DNA of 33,025 nucleotides from Alistipes sp. UBA940 (GTDB lineage: Bacteria; Bacteroidota; Bacteroidia; Bacteroidales; Rikenellaceae): contig DBDE01000003.1 in the NCBI GenBank assembly GCA_002293425.1, positions 47,642-80,666 on the forward strand, read 5' to 3'. Below are positions 22,610-29,698 of the stretch, in pieces. A program made the translations under genes and the position numbers. Under the pieces are notes generated by a model. That model was given only the letters and a program-made list of their open reading frames with translations. It had not been told where the DNA came from and did not search any database. Numbering within the stretch: the stretch's first letter is position 1; each line of letters begins with the position of its first letter.

Positions 22610-23605
22610 ATGAGAGTTGCGATTGTCGGGGCGAGCGGGGCTGTGGGTCAGGAGTTGATGAAGATTCTGGAAGAGCGCAAGTTCCCGTGCGACGAGCTGC
22701 TCCTTTTCGGGAGCCAACGGAGCGCGGGAAGCAAATACGTTTTCAAAGGCAAGCCCGTCGAGGTGCAGTTGCTCCGGCACGGCGACGATTTTCGGGGCGT
22801 GGATGTGGCCTTTGTGAGCGCGGGTGCGGGGGCGAGCCGAGAGTTTGCCGAAGACATAACGCGTCACGGGGCGGTGATGATCGACAATTCGAGCGCGTTC
22901 CGGATGGATGACGATGTGCCGTTGGTGGTGCCGGAGGTGAATGCCGCCGACGCTATGAACCGCCCGCGCGGGATCATCGCCAACCCCAATTGCTCGACCA
23001 TCCAGATGGTGGTGGCGTTGAACGTCATCGAGCAAATCTCGCATATCCGGCGGGTTTATGTTTCGACCTACCAGTCGTCGAGCGGCGCGGGTGCGAGCGC
23101 AATGGCCGAGTTGGAGGAGCAGGCGCGGCAGTTTGTCAGGGGCGAGGAGCTTACGGTGGAGAAGTTTGCCTATCAGTTGCTGTTCAATTTGATCCCCCAT
23201 ATAGATGTGTTTATGGACAACGGCTACACCAAGGAGGAGATGAAGACGCTGCACGAAACGCAAAAGATTATGCACTCGGATGTGGCCGTCAGTGCGACGT
23301 GTGTCAGGGTTCCGGTGATGCGGGCCCACTCGGAGAGCATTTGGGTGGAGACGGAGCGACCGGTCGGTCCGGACGAGGCGAGGGCGGCTTTCGAGGCAGC
23401 TCGGGGGGTTGTTGTGGTCGACGATCCCGCTAACAGGAAGTATCCGATGCCGTTGGATGTTGCGGGTCGGGATGATGTTTATGTGGGCAGGATCCGGCAC
23501 GATACGGCCAACGCGAATGGACTTGCGTTTTGGTGCGTGGCCGACCAGATACGCAAAGGCGCAGCCCTCAACGCCATTCAGATAGCCGAAAGCATATTTA
23601 GTTGA
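22610..23605 (+). CDS. asd: Aspartate-semialdehyde dehydrogenase
   Basis: A 331-residue enzyme reducing aspartyl-phosphate to aspartate semialdehyde for lysine/diaminopimelate, threonine and methionine synthesis. The NADP fold GASGAVGQELM (residues 7-17), VSAGAGASREFA, the catalytic cysteine in ANPNCSTIQMV (about 124-134) and the SSGAGASAMAEL substrate loop are intact. Length is normal for the family. Its last codon and TGA stop (23603-23605) fall in the first unit of a GTTGAGA/ATTGAGA array (23601-23628), so the native end may be slightly altered. It stands alone between two repeat-filled gaps. Confidence 0.96.
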   Translation: MRVAIVGASGAVGQELMKILEERKFPCDELLLFGSQRSAGSKYVFKGKPVEVQLLRHGDDFRGVDVAFVSAGAGASREFAEDITRHGAVMIDNSSAFRMDDDVPLVVPEVNAADAMNRPRGIIANPNCSTIQMVVALNVIEQISHIRRVYVSTYQSSSGAGASAMAELEEQARQFVRGEELTVEKFAYQLLFNLIPHIDVFMDNGYTKEEMKTLHETQKIMHSDVAVSATCVRVPVMRAHSESIWVETERPVGPDEARAAFEAARGVVVVDDPANRKYPMPLDVAGRDDVYVGRIRHDTANANGLAFWCVADQIRKGAALNAIQIAESIFS

Positions 23606-23628
23606 GAATTGAGAGTGGAGAATTGAGA
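23601..23628 (+). repeat. Heptamer array at the asd stop
   Basis: Units GTTGAGA, ATTGAGA, GTGGAGA, ATTGAGA. The asd stop TGA is inside the first unit. Confidence 0.85.
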
Positions 23629-23970
23629 ATTGTCGACGAACCGAGGGCACGTGAACTTGTTCACGATGCCGAGGTGAGGATAACAATCACGCGAGCAAAG
23701 CGAGAGTAGTTGGCTACGCGCGCTTTTAGGCGCAGTCGGTTGCGAATCGGAGCATTTTAGCCGAGCCGGTACCGCGGCCCTGTGTGGCGGTAGGGTGCGG
23801 AGAGGAGATCGCCCGACTAAGTTTGCGAAGCAAACGGAGGGAAGCTCGCTCGGAGCACCCAGGCGAGGATAACCTGCGGAGAGCCGCACACCGACGGAGC
23901 AAGCGCGGTGCCCGCTGATTTGCGGGCATAGTTTTTGCACTGTTTCGGGGCAAATAGAAGCACAATATCT
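23606..23970. repeat. GC-rich dispersed repeat element between asd and clpB (copy C)
   Basis: No gene is recognised. After the heptamers come a partial core GTGAGGATAACAATC (about 23660), the box TTGGCTACGCG (23709-23719), and the main core GAGGATAACCTGCGG followed by ACACCGACGGAGCAAGCGCG (23864-23907). A 7-bp hairpin TGCCCGC/GCGGGCA (23909-23928) precedes TAGTTTTTG, which could be a weak -7 box for clpB. Confidence 0.65.
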
Positions 23971-26106
23971 ATGGCAGACAAACAGGAAAGTGCGTTGAGC
24001 AAATACGCGCTCGACCTCAACGAACTGGTGCGCAAAGGCAAACTCGACCCCGTCATCGGACGCGACGAAGAGATCCGGCGAGTGCTCCAAATCCTCTCGC
24101 GCCGCACCAAAAACAACCCCATTCTGGTGGGCGAACCCGGCGTGGGCAAAACCGCCATAGCCGAAGGCATAGCCCAACGAATAGTCGACGGCGACGTGCC
24201 CGACAATCTGCGTTCCAAAAGCGTCTTTTCGCTCGATATGGGTGCTCTGGTGGCGGGAGCGATGTACAAGGGCGAGTTCGAGGAGCGGCTCAAAAATGTG
24301 ATAAAAGAGGTCATCGAGGCCGAGGGCGAAATTCTGCTCTTCATCGACGAGATCCACACCCTGGTGGGTGCAGGCAAGGGCGAAGGGGCGATGGATGCGG
24401 CCAATATTCTCAAACCTGCGCTGGCCCGGGGCGAACTGCGTACCATCGGGGCCACGACGCTGGACGAATATCAAAAATTTTTCGAAAAGGACAAGGCGCT
24501 CGAACGGCGGTTCCAAATGGTGATGGTGGACGAACCCACCATCGAAGACGCCATCTCCATTCTGCGCGGATTGAAGGAGAGGTACGAAAGTCATCACCGC
24601 GTGCAAATCAAGGACGAGGCTATAATCGCGGCGGTGGAGCTGTCGAACAGATACATCACTTCGCGCTTTTTGCCCGACAAGGCGATAGACCTCATCGACG
24701 AGGCGGCCTCGAAGCTGCGGTTGGAGATGAACTCGGTGCCCGAAGAGATCGACACGCTGGACAGGCGGGTGCGGCAGCTCGAAATAGAGCGGGAGGCGAT
24801 TCGGCGCGAGAACGACCCCGCGCGATTGGAGGTTTTGACGCGCGAGATCGACACCCTGAATACCGAACGGGGCGGGTTGAGGTCGAAGTGGGAGGGCGAG
24901 CGCGCGATGCTCGAAAAGATACAGGGAGGCAAGGAACGCATCGAGCGATATAAGTTGGAAGCGGTGGAGGCCGAACGGGCGGGCGACTATGGCCGCGTAG
25001 CGGAGTTGCGCTATGGCAAGATTCGCGAAACGGAGGCCGAAATTGCGTCGTTGCAGGCCGAGTTGGAGAAGACCAGCGCGGGCGAAACGATGATAAAGGA
25101 GCAGGTGGACGCCGCCGATATTGCCGAGGTGGTGTCGCGCTGGACGGGCATTCCGGTGAACAAGATGTTGGCGGGCGAGCGCGAAAAGTTGCTGCGGATG
25201 GAGGATGAGCTGCATCGCCGCGTGGTGGGACAAGAGGGTGCCATTCGTGCAATTTCGGATGCGGTCCGCAGGTCGAGGGCGGGGCTGGGCGATGCACGCC
25301 GGCCCATCGGTTCGTTCCTGTTTCTCGGCACGACGGGTGTGGGCAAGACCGAGCTGGCAAAGGCGTTGGCCGAATTTCTGTTCAACGACGAGAATATGAT
25401 AACCCGCATAGATATGTCGGAGTACCAGGAACGCCACTCGGTTTCGAGGCTCATCGGCGCGCCTCCGGGCTATGTGGGGTACGACGAAGGGGGTCAGCTC
25501 ACCGAGGCGGTGCGGCGCAAACCCTATTCGGTGGTGCTGTTGGACGAGATAGAGAAGGCCCATCCGGACGTGTTCAACATCCTGTTGCAGGTGCTGGACG
25601 ACGGACGATTGACCGACAATAAGGGCCGAACGGTCGATTTTCGCAACACGATAATCATTATGACCTCCAATATGGGCTCGGCAATTATTCGCGACAACTT
25701 TGCGGGGCAGGATGAGGTTTCACCCGAAACGGTGGAAAAGACGCGGGACGAGGTGGTGGAGCTGATGAAGCAGTCGTTAAAGCCCGAGTTCCTCAACCGC
25801 ATCGACGAGATAGTGATGTTCACGCCGCTCACCAAAAAAGATACGTTGAAGATAGTCGATATTCAGTTGCACATTATCGAAAGTATGTTGCGCCACAACG
25901 GAATAGAGCTGCGGGTGGATAAGGCGGCGCGTGCGTGGCTGGCCGACGAGGGGTTCGATCCGGTTTATGGCGCGCGTCCGGTGAAGCGGGTGATACAGCA
26001 AAATCTGGTGAACGAACTATCGAAACAGATACTTGCGGGCACCATCGACCGCGAAAAACCGGTCTCGGTGGGCGCAGGGAAAGATGCTTTGACCTTCAAA
26101 AACTGA
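23971..26106 (+). CDS. clpB: ClpB-type AAA+ disaggregase lacking the N-terminal domain
   Basis: A 711-residue two-ring AAA+ chaperone that pulls apart protein aggregates with DnaK. NBD1 has Walker A GEPGVGKTAIAEG and Walker B ILLFIDEIHTLVGAG, with pore loop GAMYKGEFEER. A full-length coiled-coil M domain (about residues 245-380, dense in Glu/Arg) marks it as ClpB rather than ClpC. NBD2 has GTTGVGKTELAKAL, PPGYVGYDEGG and VVLLDEIEKAH. The protein begins just before the NBD1 SKYALDLNEL block, so the usual N domain of about 150 residues is absent, and no trace of it is seen upstream, where a repeat element lies. ATG 23971 is preferred over ATG 23935, which would add 12 non-conserved residues. 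Confidence 0.9.
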   Translation: MADKQESALSKYALDLNELVRKGKLDPVIGRDEEIRRVLQILSRRTKNNPILVGEPGVGKTAIAEGIAQRIVDGDVPDNLRSKSVFSLDMGALVAGAMYKGEFEERLKNVIKEVIEAEGEILLFIDEIHTLVGAGKGEGAMDAANILKPALARGELRTIGATTLDEYQKFFEKDKALERRFQMVMVDEPTIEDAISILRGLKERYESHHRVQIKDEAIIAAVELSNRYITSRFLPDKAIDLIDEAASKLRLEMNSVPEEIDTLDRRVRQLEIEREAIRRENDPARLEVLTREIDTLNTERGGLRSKWEGERAMLEKIQGGKERIERYKLEAVEAERAGDYGRVAELRYGKIRETEAEIASLQAELEKTSAGETMIKEQVDAADIAEVVSRWTGIPVNKMLAGEREKLLRMEDELHRRVVGQEGAIRAISDAVRRSRAGLGDARRPIGSFLFLGTTGVGKTELAKALAEFLFNDENMITRIDMSEYQERHSVSRLIGAPPGYVGYDEGGQLTEAVRRKPYSVVLLDEIEKAHPDVFNILLQVLDDGRLTDNKGRTVDFRNTIIIMTSNMGSAIIRDNFAGQDEVSPETVEKTRDEVVELMKQSLKPEFLNRIDEIVMFTPLTKKDTLKIVDIQLHIIESMLRHNGIELRVDKAARAWLADEGFDPVYGARPVKRVIQQNLVNELSKQILAGTIDREKPVSVGAGKDALTFKN

Positions 26107-26228
26107 TTTTTCGTCAGCGCGGAGCAGGTTTTGCGCCGATCGCAGGTTTCGAGGGAGGGGATAGTACTAACGTACAGCCCCGACCGAGAAACAAGGAGGC
26201 GCGAAAGATGCCCGCGATCACGAAAAAT
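26106..26228. repeat. Large imperfect inverted repeat between convergent clpB and small ORF
   Basis: Outer arms ATTTTTCGT (26106-26114) and ACGAAAAAT (26220-26228) pair perfectly. Inward pairs include CGCGG/CCGCG, TTTTGCGCC (26129-26137)/GGCGCGAAA (26198-26206), GTTTC/GAAAC and GGGG/CCCC. The arms touch the stop codons on both sides. It could be a bidirectional terminator or a dispersed palindromic element. Confidence 0.65.
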
Positions 26229-26375
26229 TTAACCGCGGTCGTCCATTGACTCCGGATCCGGGTTGATCAGGGCATTGTTTTGCTCTATCTCTTCCCAATC
26301 GGGATCGGATTGCTCGGCGGGAGCCGGTTCCTGGGTGTTCATCCAGATGTCTTCGAAAACATTATGTCTTTTCAT
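26229..26375 (-). CDS. Small acidic protein of 48 residues, unknown
   Basis: A short frame found by reading the clpB-oxoamine synthase gap: MKRHNVFEDIWMNTQEPAP at the start, then a run rich in Asp, Glu, Asn and Pro ending MDDRG. It has no membrane segment or cysteine. The frame fills most of the gap after the inverted repeat, has GAG-rich sequence before the ATG, and its composition is protein-like. I do not recognise it; it could be a regulatory small protein or a chance frame. Confidence 0.5.
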   Translation of the reverse strand: MKRHNVFEDIWMNTQEPAPAEQSDPDWEEIEQNNALINPDPESMDDRG

Positions 26376-26439
26376 ATCTCGTTGTTTTTAGGGGTTGTGA
26401 AAGGTGCAATAATTATGCCTCGTTTTGCAAATATTTCGC

Positions 26440-26447
26440 TAAATTTG
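26440..26447 (+). promoter_or_regulatory. -7 box of the oxoamine synthase gene
   Basis: TAAATTTG fits TAnnTTTG, 22 nt before the ATG. The upstream TTTTG is too close (12 nt), so the -33 element is unclear. Confidence 0.6.
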
Positions 26448-26469
26448 CACCCAAAACCCAAGGGGAAAA

Positions 26470-27735
26470 ATGGTGAACATATTAGACAGACTGCACAAAT
26501 TTGCAGGAGGGCCCATCGGCCAGCACATGAGCAACGCTCACGGTTACTTTACCTTTCCTAAACTCGAAGGCGACATCGGGCCGCGAATGAAGTTCCGCGG
26601 CAGGGAGATGCTCAACTGGTCGCTGAACAACTATCTGGGACTGGCCAACCACCCCGAGGTGAGAAAGGCCGACGCCCAGGGTGCCATGGATTTCGGGATG
26701 GCCGCTCCGATGGGGGCGCGAATGATGAGCGGGCAGACCCGTTGGCACGAACAGTTGGAGCGCGAGTTGGCCGATTTTGTGGGTAAAGAAGATGCGTTTT
26801 TGCTCAACTTCGGCTATCAGGGGATGATCTCCATTATCGACGTTTTGCTCTCGCCGCGCGATGTGGTGGTTTACGACGCCGAGGCACACGCCTGCATCAT
26901 CGACGGGCTGAGGATGCACAAGGGCAAACGGTTCGTGTTTCAGCACAACGATATAGATTCGCTGCGCAAGCAGTTGAGTCACGCTCAGGCTGTGGCCGAG
27001 GAGAGCCGCGGTGGCATTCTGGTCATCACCGAGGGCGTGTTCGGAATGAAGGGCGACCTGGGGCCGCTGGATAAGATAGTGGCGTTGAAACGGGAGTTCG
27101 ACTTCACGCTGCTGGTAGACGATGCCCACGGTTTCGGGACTATGGGTCCGCAGGGCAGGGGTACGGCGGCGCACTTCGGGGCAACTGAGGGTGTGGATGT
27201 GTTGTTCAACACCTTTGCCAAGTCTATGGCCGGCATCGGGGCGTTCGTCGCGTCGCACAAGTGGCTGATCGACATTATGCGCTATAATATGCGCTCGCAG
27301 TTGTATGCCAAGTCGTTGCCGATGCCGATGGTTATCGGGGCGTTGAAGCGAATGGAACTCATTCGCAACCATCCCGAGTATCAGCAGAAGCTGTGGACTA
27401 TCGTCAATGCTCTTCAGAAAGGTTTCCGCGAAAGGGGATTCAATATCGGGGACACTGCTTCGCCTGTCACGCCGGTCTATATGAAAGGCGGGGTGGAAGA
27501 GGCGACCAATCTGGTTGTCGATCTGAGGGAGAATTTCGGGCTGTTCTGTTCGGTGGTGGTTTATCCGGTGATCCCCAAGGGCGAGATTATTTTGCGCATC
27601 ATACCCACCGCGGCGCACACTTTGGAGGATGTGGAGTATACGCTGAAATGTTTCGACGCCATTCGCGATAAGCTCCAGAACGGCGACTATCAACGCCCGA
27701 TGCCCGATATGAGCGATATGAGCCTGGGGAGATAA
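26470..27735 (+). CDS. Alpha-oxoamine synthase family PLP enzyme (serine palmitoyltransferase/KBL/CFAT-like)
   Basis: A 421-residue class II PLP-dependent acyltransferase. It shows NWSLNNYLGLANHPEV (about 57-72), MGARMMSGQTRWHEQLE, DDAHGFGTMGPQGRG (about 217-231) and the PLP lysine in NTFAKSMAGIGAF (Lys251). Enzymes of this family condense an amino acid with an acyl thioester: glycine (KBL), alanine (BioF), serine (SPT) or cysteate (CFAT/SulA in sulfonolipid makers). The N-terminal HMSNAHGYFTFPKLEG block sets it apart from the KBL and BioF sequences I know, so a sphingolipid or sulfonolipid role is more likely. No biotin or threonine genes are adjacent. The stop codon abuts a heptamer array and a terminator. 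Confidence 0.85.
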   Translation: MVNILDRLHKFAGGPIGQHMSNAHGYFTFPKLEGDIGPRMKFRGREMLNWSLNNYLGLANHPEVRKADAQGAMDFGMAAPMGARMMSGQTRWHEQLERELADFVGKEDAFLLNFGYQGMISIIDVLLSPRDVVVYDAEAHACIIDGLRMHKGKRFVFQHNDIDSLRKQLSHAQAVAEESRGGILVITEGVFGMKGDLGPLDKIVALKREFDFTLLVDDAHGFGTMGPQGRGTAAHFGATEGVDVLFNTFAKSMAGIGAFVASHKWLIDIMRYNMRSQLYAKSLPMPMVIGALKRMELIRNHPEYQQKLWTIVNALQKGFRERGFNIGDTASPVTPVYMKGGVEEATNLVVDLRENFGLFCSVVVYPVIPKGEIILRIIPTAAHTLEDVEYTLKCFDAIRDKLQNGDYQRPMPDMSDMSLGR

Positions 27736-27765
27736 TTGAGAATTGAGGGTGGAGAATTGAGAATT
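27735..27765 (+). repeat. Heptamer array ATTGAGA/GTGGAGA type at the oxoamine synthase stop
   Basis: Four units ATTGAGA, ATTGAGG, GTGGAGA, ATTGAGA begin at the last base of the stop codon and lead into a rho-independent terminator. Confidence 0.85.
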
Positions 27766-27791
27766 AAGGCCGGAAAAATCCGGCCTTTTTT
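27766..27791 (+). terminator. Terminator after the oxoamine synthase gene
   Basis: AAGGCCGG (27766-27773) and CCGGCCTT (27780-27787) form a perfect 8-bp stem, followed by a T-run. Confidence 0.9.
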
Positions 27792-27860
27792 CGAGTTTCG
27801 GAGAACTGCTCGCAATGACGGCGAGGCTGAAAAAACTTTCTTCACTCTTCACTCTTCATT

Positions 27861-27892
27861 AAAAAAAACTCCCCTTTCGGGGAGCTTTTTTT
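27861..27892. terminator. Bidirectional terminator at the AraC gene end
   Basis: CTCCCC (27869-27874)/GGGGAG (27879-27884) with loop TTTC, flanked by an A8 run on one side and a T7 run on the other. A CACTCTT heptamer array (27836-27858) lies just left of it. Confidence 0.9.
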
Positions 27893-28784
27893 ATTTCAGG
27901 GGGATATAGATCTCGGTTTTGAGCTTCTCGGGCGCGGTGGTCTGCGGGTCGTTGCAGTACTTTTCGAACACCGGCTCGTCCCGCAGCGAACAGGTGCAAT
28001 CGTTGCCACACGTGCAGTCGTCGCAATCGCAATTTGCCGGAACCCACTCGCCGTATATGGCGTCGTAGAATGCCCCCACCTCGTCGTAGGGCCCGATGCG
28101 GGTGAACACCGCGTACTTGCCCCCGGGCAGGGTCTTGACCTCCACCCCGTTCTGCGCCACGGCGGGTTTGTGGACGGTCAGGCACACGTCGGTACGCAAC
28201 TTCGCCGGATCGGTCGACTTGGGATCGTCGTGATAGACGGCTATGTGGTCGATGCCCGCCGTGAAGAGCTTCTGGGCCTTAACTTCGGCCCACAGTCGGG
28301 CAAATGCCGCGCCGAAATCGAGGCTTGCATAGTCGCCCGTCAGCGATACGACGATGGCCTGGCGCGGTTCGAGCTCCACGATCTTGGGAGCTTTCAATTC
28401 AATTTTCGTGTTCCTTTCAGGTGTTTTCATAATGTATTCTCTATTGGTTAAACGATAGTTTGTCGGGGTTGTGTCATAGAGGGCGCGGAACGCTTTGTTG
28501 AGCGACGCCGGAGCCTCGAAACCCACCCGATAAGCGATGGTTTCGATGCTGTCGGAGCTGTGGCGCAACAGTTGGGCGGCGGTTTCGACCCTCAGGCGGG
28601 TTATATAGGCTGCCAGGGGTTCGCCTCGAAATGCTTTGAATAATCGGTGGAAATGGAAGGGCGAGAAGTGGGCCACGTCGGCGATCTCGGCCAGGGTGAG
28701 TTGATGGTCGAGGTTTTGGTAGATGTGGTCGATTGCGGCGGCTATGCGCTGCTGGTAGATTTGGTGTGTCGTTTGGTTTTTCAT
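27891..28784 (-). CDS. AraC-family regulator with GyrI-like sensor domain and a cysteine cluster
   Basis: A 297-residue protein from the ATG at 28784. Two helix-turn-helix motifs of the AraC type lie in the first 115 residues (LTLAEIADVAHFSPFHFHRL and IETIAYRVGFEAPASLNKAF). The rest (about 125-297) is a GyrI/Rob-type ligand-binding domain with GPYDEVGAFYDAIYGEW. Inside it sits CDCDDCTCGNDCTC (about 252-265), six cysteines in 14 residues, plus one nearby Cys, resembling a metal site. Such fused regulators often sense hydrophobic drugs; the cluster hints at metal or thiol sensing, which is inference. The -7 box TACTTTTG ends four nucleotides before the ATG, so the message may be leaderless. Confidence 0.9.
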   Translation of the reverse strand: MKNQTTHQIYQQRIAAAIDHIYQNLDHQLTLAEIADVAHFSPFHFHRLFKAFRGEPLAAYITRLRVETAAQLLRHSSDSIETIAYRVGFEAPASLNKAFRALYDTTPTNYRLTNREYIMKTPERNTKIELKAPKIVELEPRQAIVVSLTGDYASLDFGAAFARLWAEVKAQKLFTAGIDHIAVYHDDPKSTDPAKLRTDVCLTVHKPAVAQNGVEVKTLPGGKYAVFTRIGPYDEVGAFYDAIYGEWVPANCDCDDCTCGNDCTCSLRDEPVFEKYCNDPQTTAPEKLKTEIYIPLK

Positions 28785-28788
28785 AGTG

Positions 28789-28796
28789 CAAAAGTA
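28789..28796 (-). promoter_or_regulatory. -7 box of the AraC-type regulator, next to the ATG
   Basis: TACTTTTG, the same box as at thiL, lies four nucleotides before the ATG at 28784. An upstream start at 28811 would place the box inside the gene, so the internal ATG is favoured. Confidence 0.6.
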
Positions 28797-28847
28797 ACGC
28801 AACTTTTGCACCGCGACTTTTCCGCGCTTGCTAAAAAAAGATTTTTT

Positions 28848-29660
28848 TCAGACCATCACCGAGTTTACCGATCCGATGTTCATTGCGGCGGCCAGCGAGG
28901 CAAAGTCGCAATTAAACCCGATGCCGCGCGCACCGGCCCGAAAAGGCAACTCGCTCGAAGCATCCCACAACAGCCTCGCATAGCGATTTTCGGGCAACTG
29001 CTCCTCGTCGGTCGGGAACAACACCGCCTCCGCTCCGTCGCTCCCCACCAAATGGATGTTGATCAGCAGCGTGTTGCCGTCCTCGGTACCTGTGCCTCGG
29101 ATGCTACCTGCCAGCTCCAACACCCGCCGTGGCGTTCCGTCCGAAACCTCGCCGTCGGTGATGTTGATCACGGTGGGCGGATAGCTCCGTGGATGTTTCC
29201 CACACCAACGTTCGACCATCCTCAACGCTTCGGTCAGTGCGCCGCACATCGGGGTGGCCCCCTCGGCGCGCTCGGCAATCCAATCGTCGTGCTCGGTCGC
29301 CACCACCACAGTGCGCCCCGACGGCAACACCCGTTCCTGCGACAGATGGCTCTTGGCCGCGGGTCGTTTGACGGCAAGTCGCGACGGCCGGTCCCATCCA
29401 CCGTTGTCGGACGTCAGAAGATTGTGCACTCCCCTGCCGCCATAACCCAGCACGGCCAGGTCGTAATAGTCTCTGGTGCCCTCTTCGCGCCGTGCGCGGT
29501 GCAGCAATTCGTCGATGAAGCTGCCTGCGACCAGAGCCACGGCGCGGCTTTTGGGCATCGACTGACCGGCAAATACGACCTTTTCGGCCATTGAACCCGA
29601 TTGGTCGATGAGCACGATGAACGCTGTGGGGTTGGTTCGGGTTATGGGTGCAGAGTACAC
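28848..29660 (-). CDS. von Willebrand factor A domain protein, TerY-like
   Basis: A 270-residue single-domain protein from a GTG start (VYSAPITRTNPTAFIVLIDQ). The MIDAS metal site is complete: DQSGSM (Asp19, Ser21, Ser23), a Thr in GATPMCGAL and an Asp in NITDGEVSDG. No signal peptide or membrane anchor is present. Similar vWA proteins often sit beside a PP2C phosphatase and a kinase in stress or tellurite-type clusters, but none is adjacent here. The frame is open to 29747, but that part covers the terminator-like and small-RNA region, so a downstream start is favoured. GTG is the best start I can see; no ATG lies before the DQSGSM motif. Confidence 0.82.
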   Translation of the reverse strand: MYSAPITRTNPTAFIVLIDQSGSMAEKVVFAGQSMPKSRAVALVAGSFIDELLHRARREEGTRDYYDLAVLGYGGRGVHNLLTSDNGGWDRPSRLAVKRPAAKSHLSQERVLPSGRTVVVATEHDDWIAERAEGATPMCGALTEALRMVERWCGKHPRSYPPTVINITDGEVSDGTPRRVLELAGSIRGTGTEDGNTLLINIHLVGSDGAEAVLFPTDEEQLPENRYARLLWDASSELPFRAGARGIGFNCDFASLAAAMNIGSVNSVMV

Positions 29661-29695
29661 TTTTTTTGACAAAAAAAATAAAAAAGGCCTCCGGC
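29661..29695 (-). promoter_or_regulatory. Terminator-like or attenuator segment before the vWA gene
   Basis: GCCGGAGGCCT (minus strand, 29695-29685) can pair over 11 bp (two G-U) with AGGTCTCCGGT in the apical part of the small RNA (29756-29746) and is followed by a T-rich run. This would compete with the small-RNA fold and could terminate transcription before the GTG at 29660. Confidence 0.45.
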
Positions 29696-29698
29696 TGT

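Noticed and set aside
22592..25563. Long minus-strand frames across asd and clpB containing NSQFST-type peptides
   Set aside because: They are shadows of plus-strand genes joined across repeat arrays. The peptides only show that the heptamer reads without stops on that strand.
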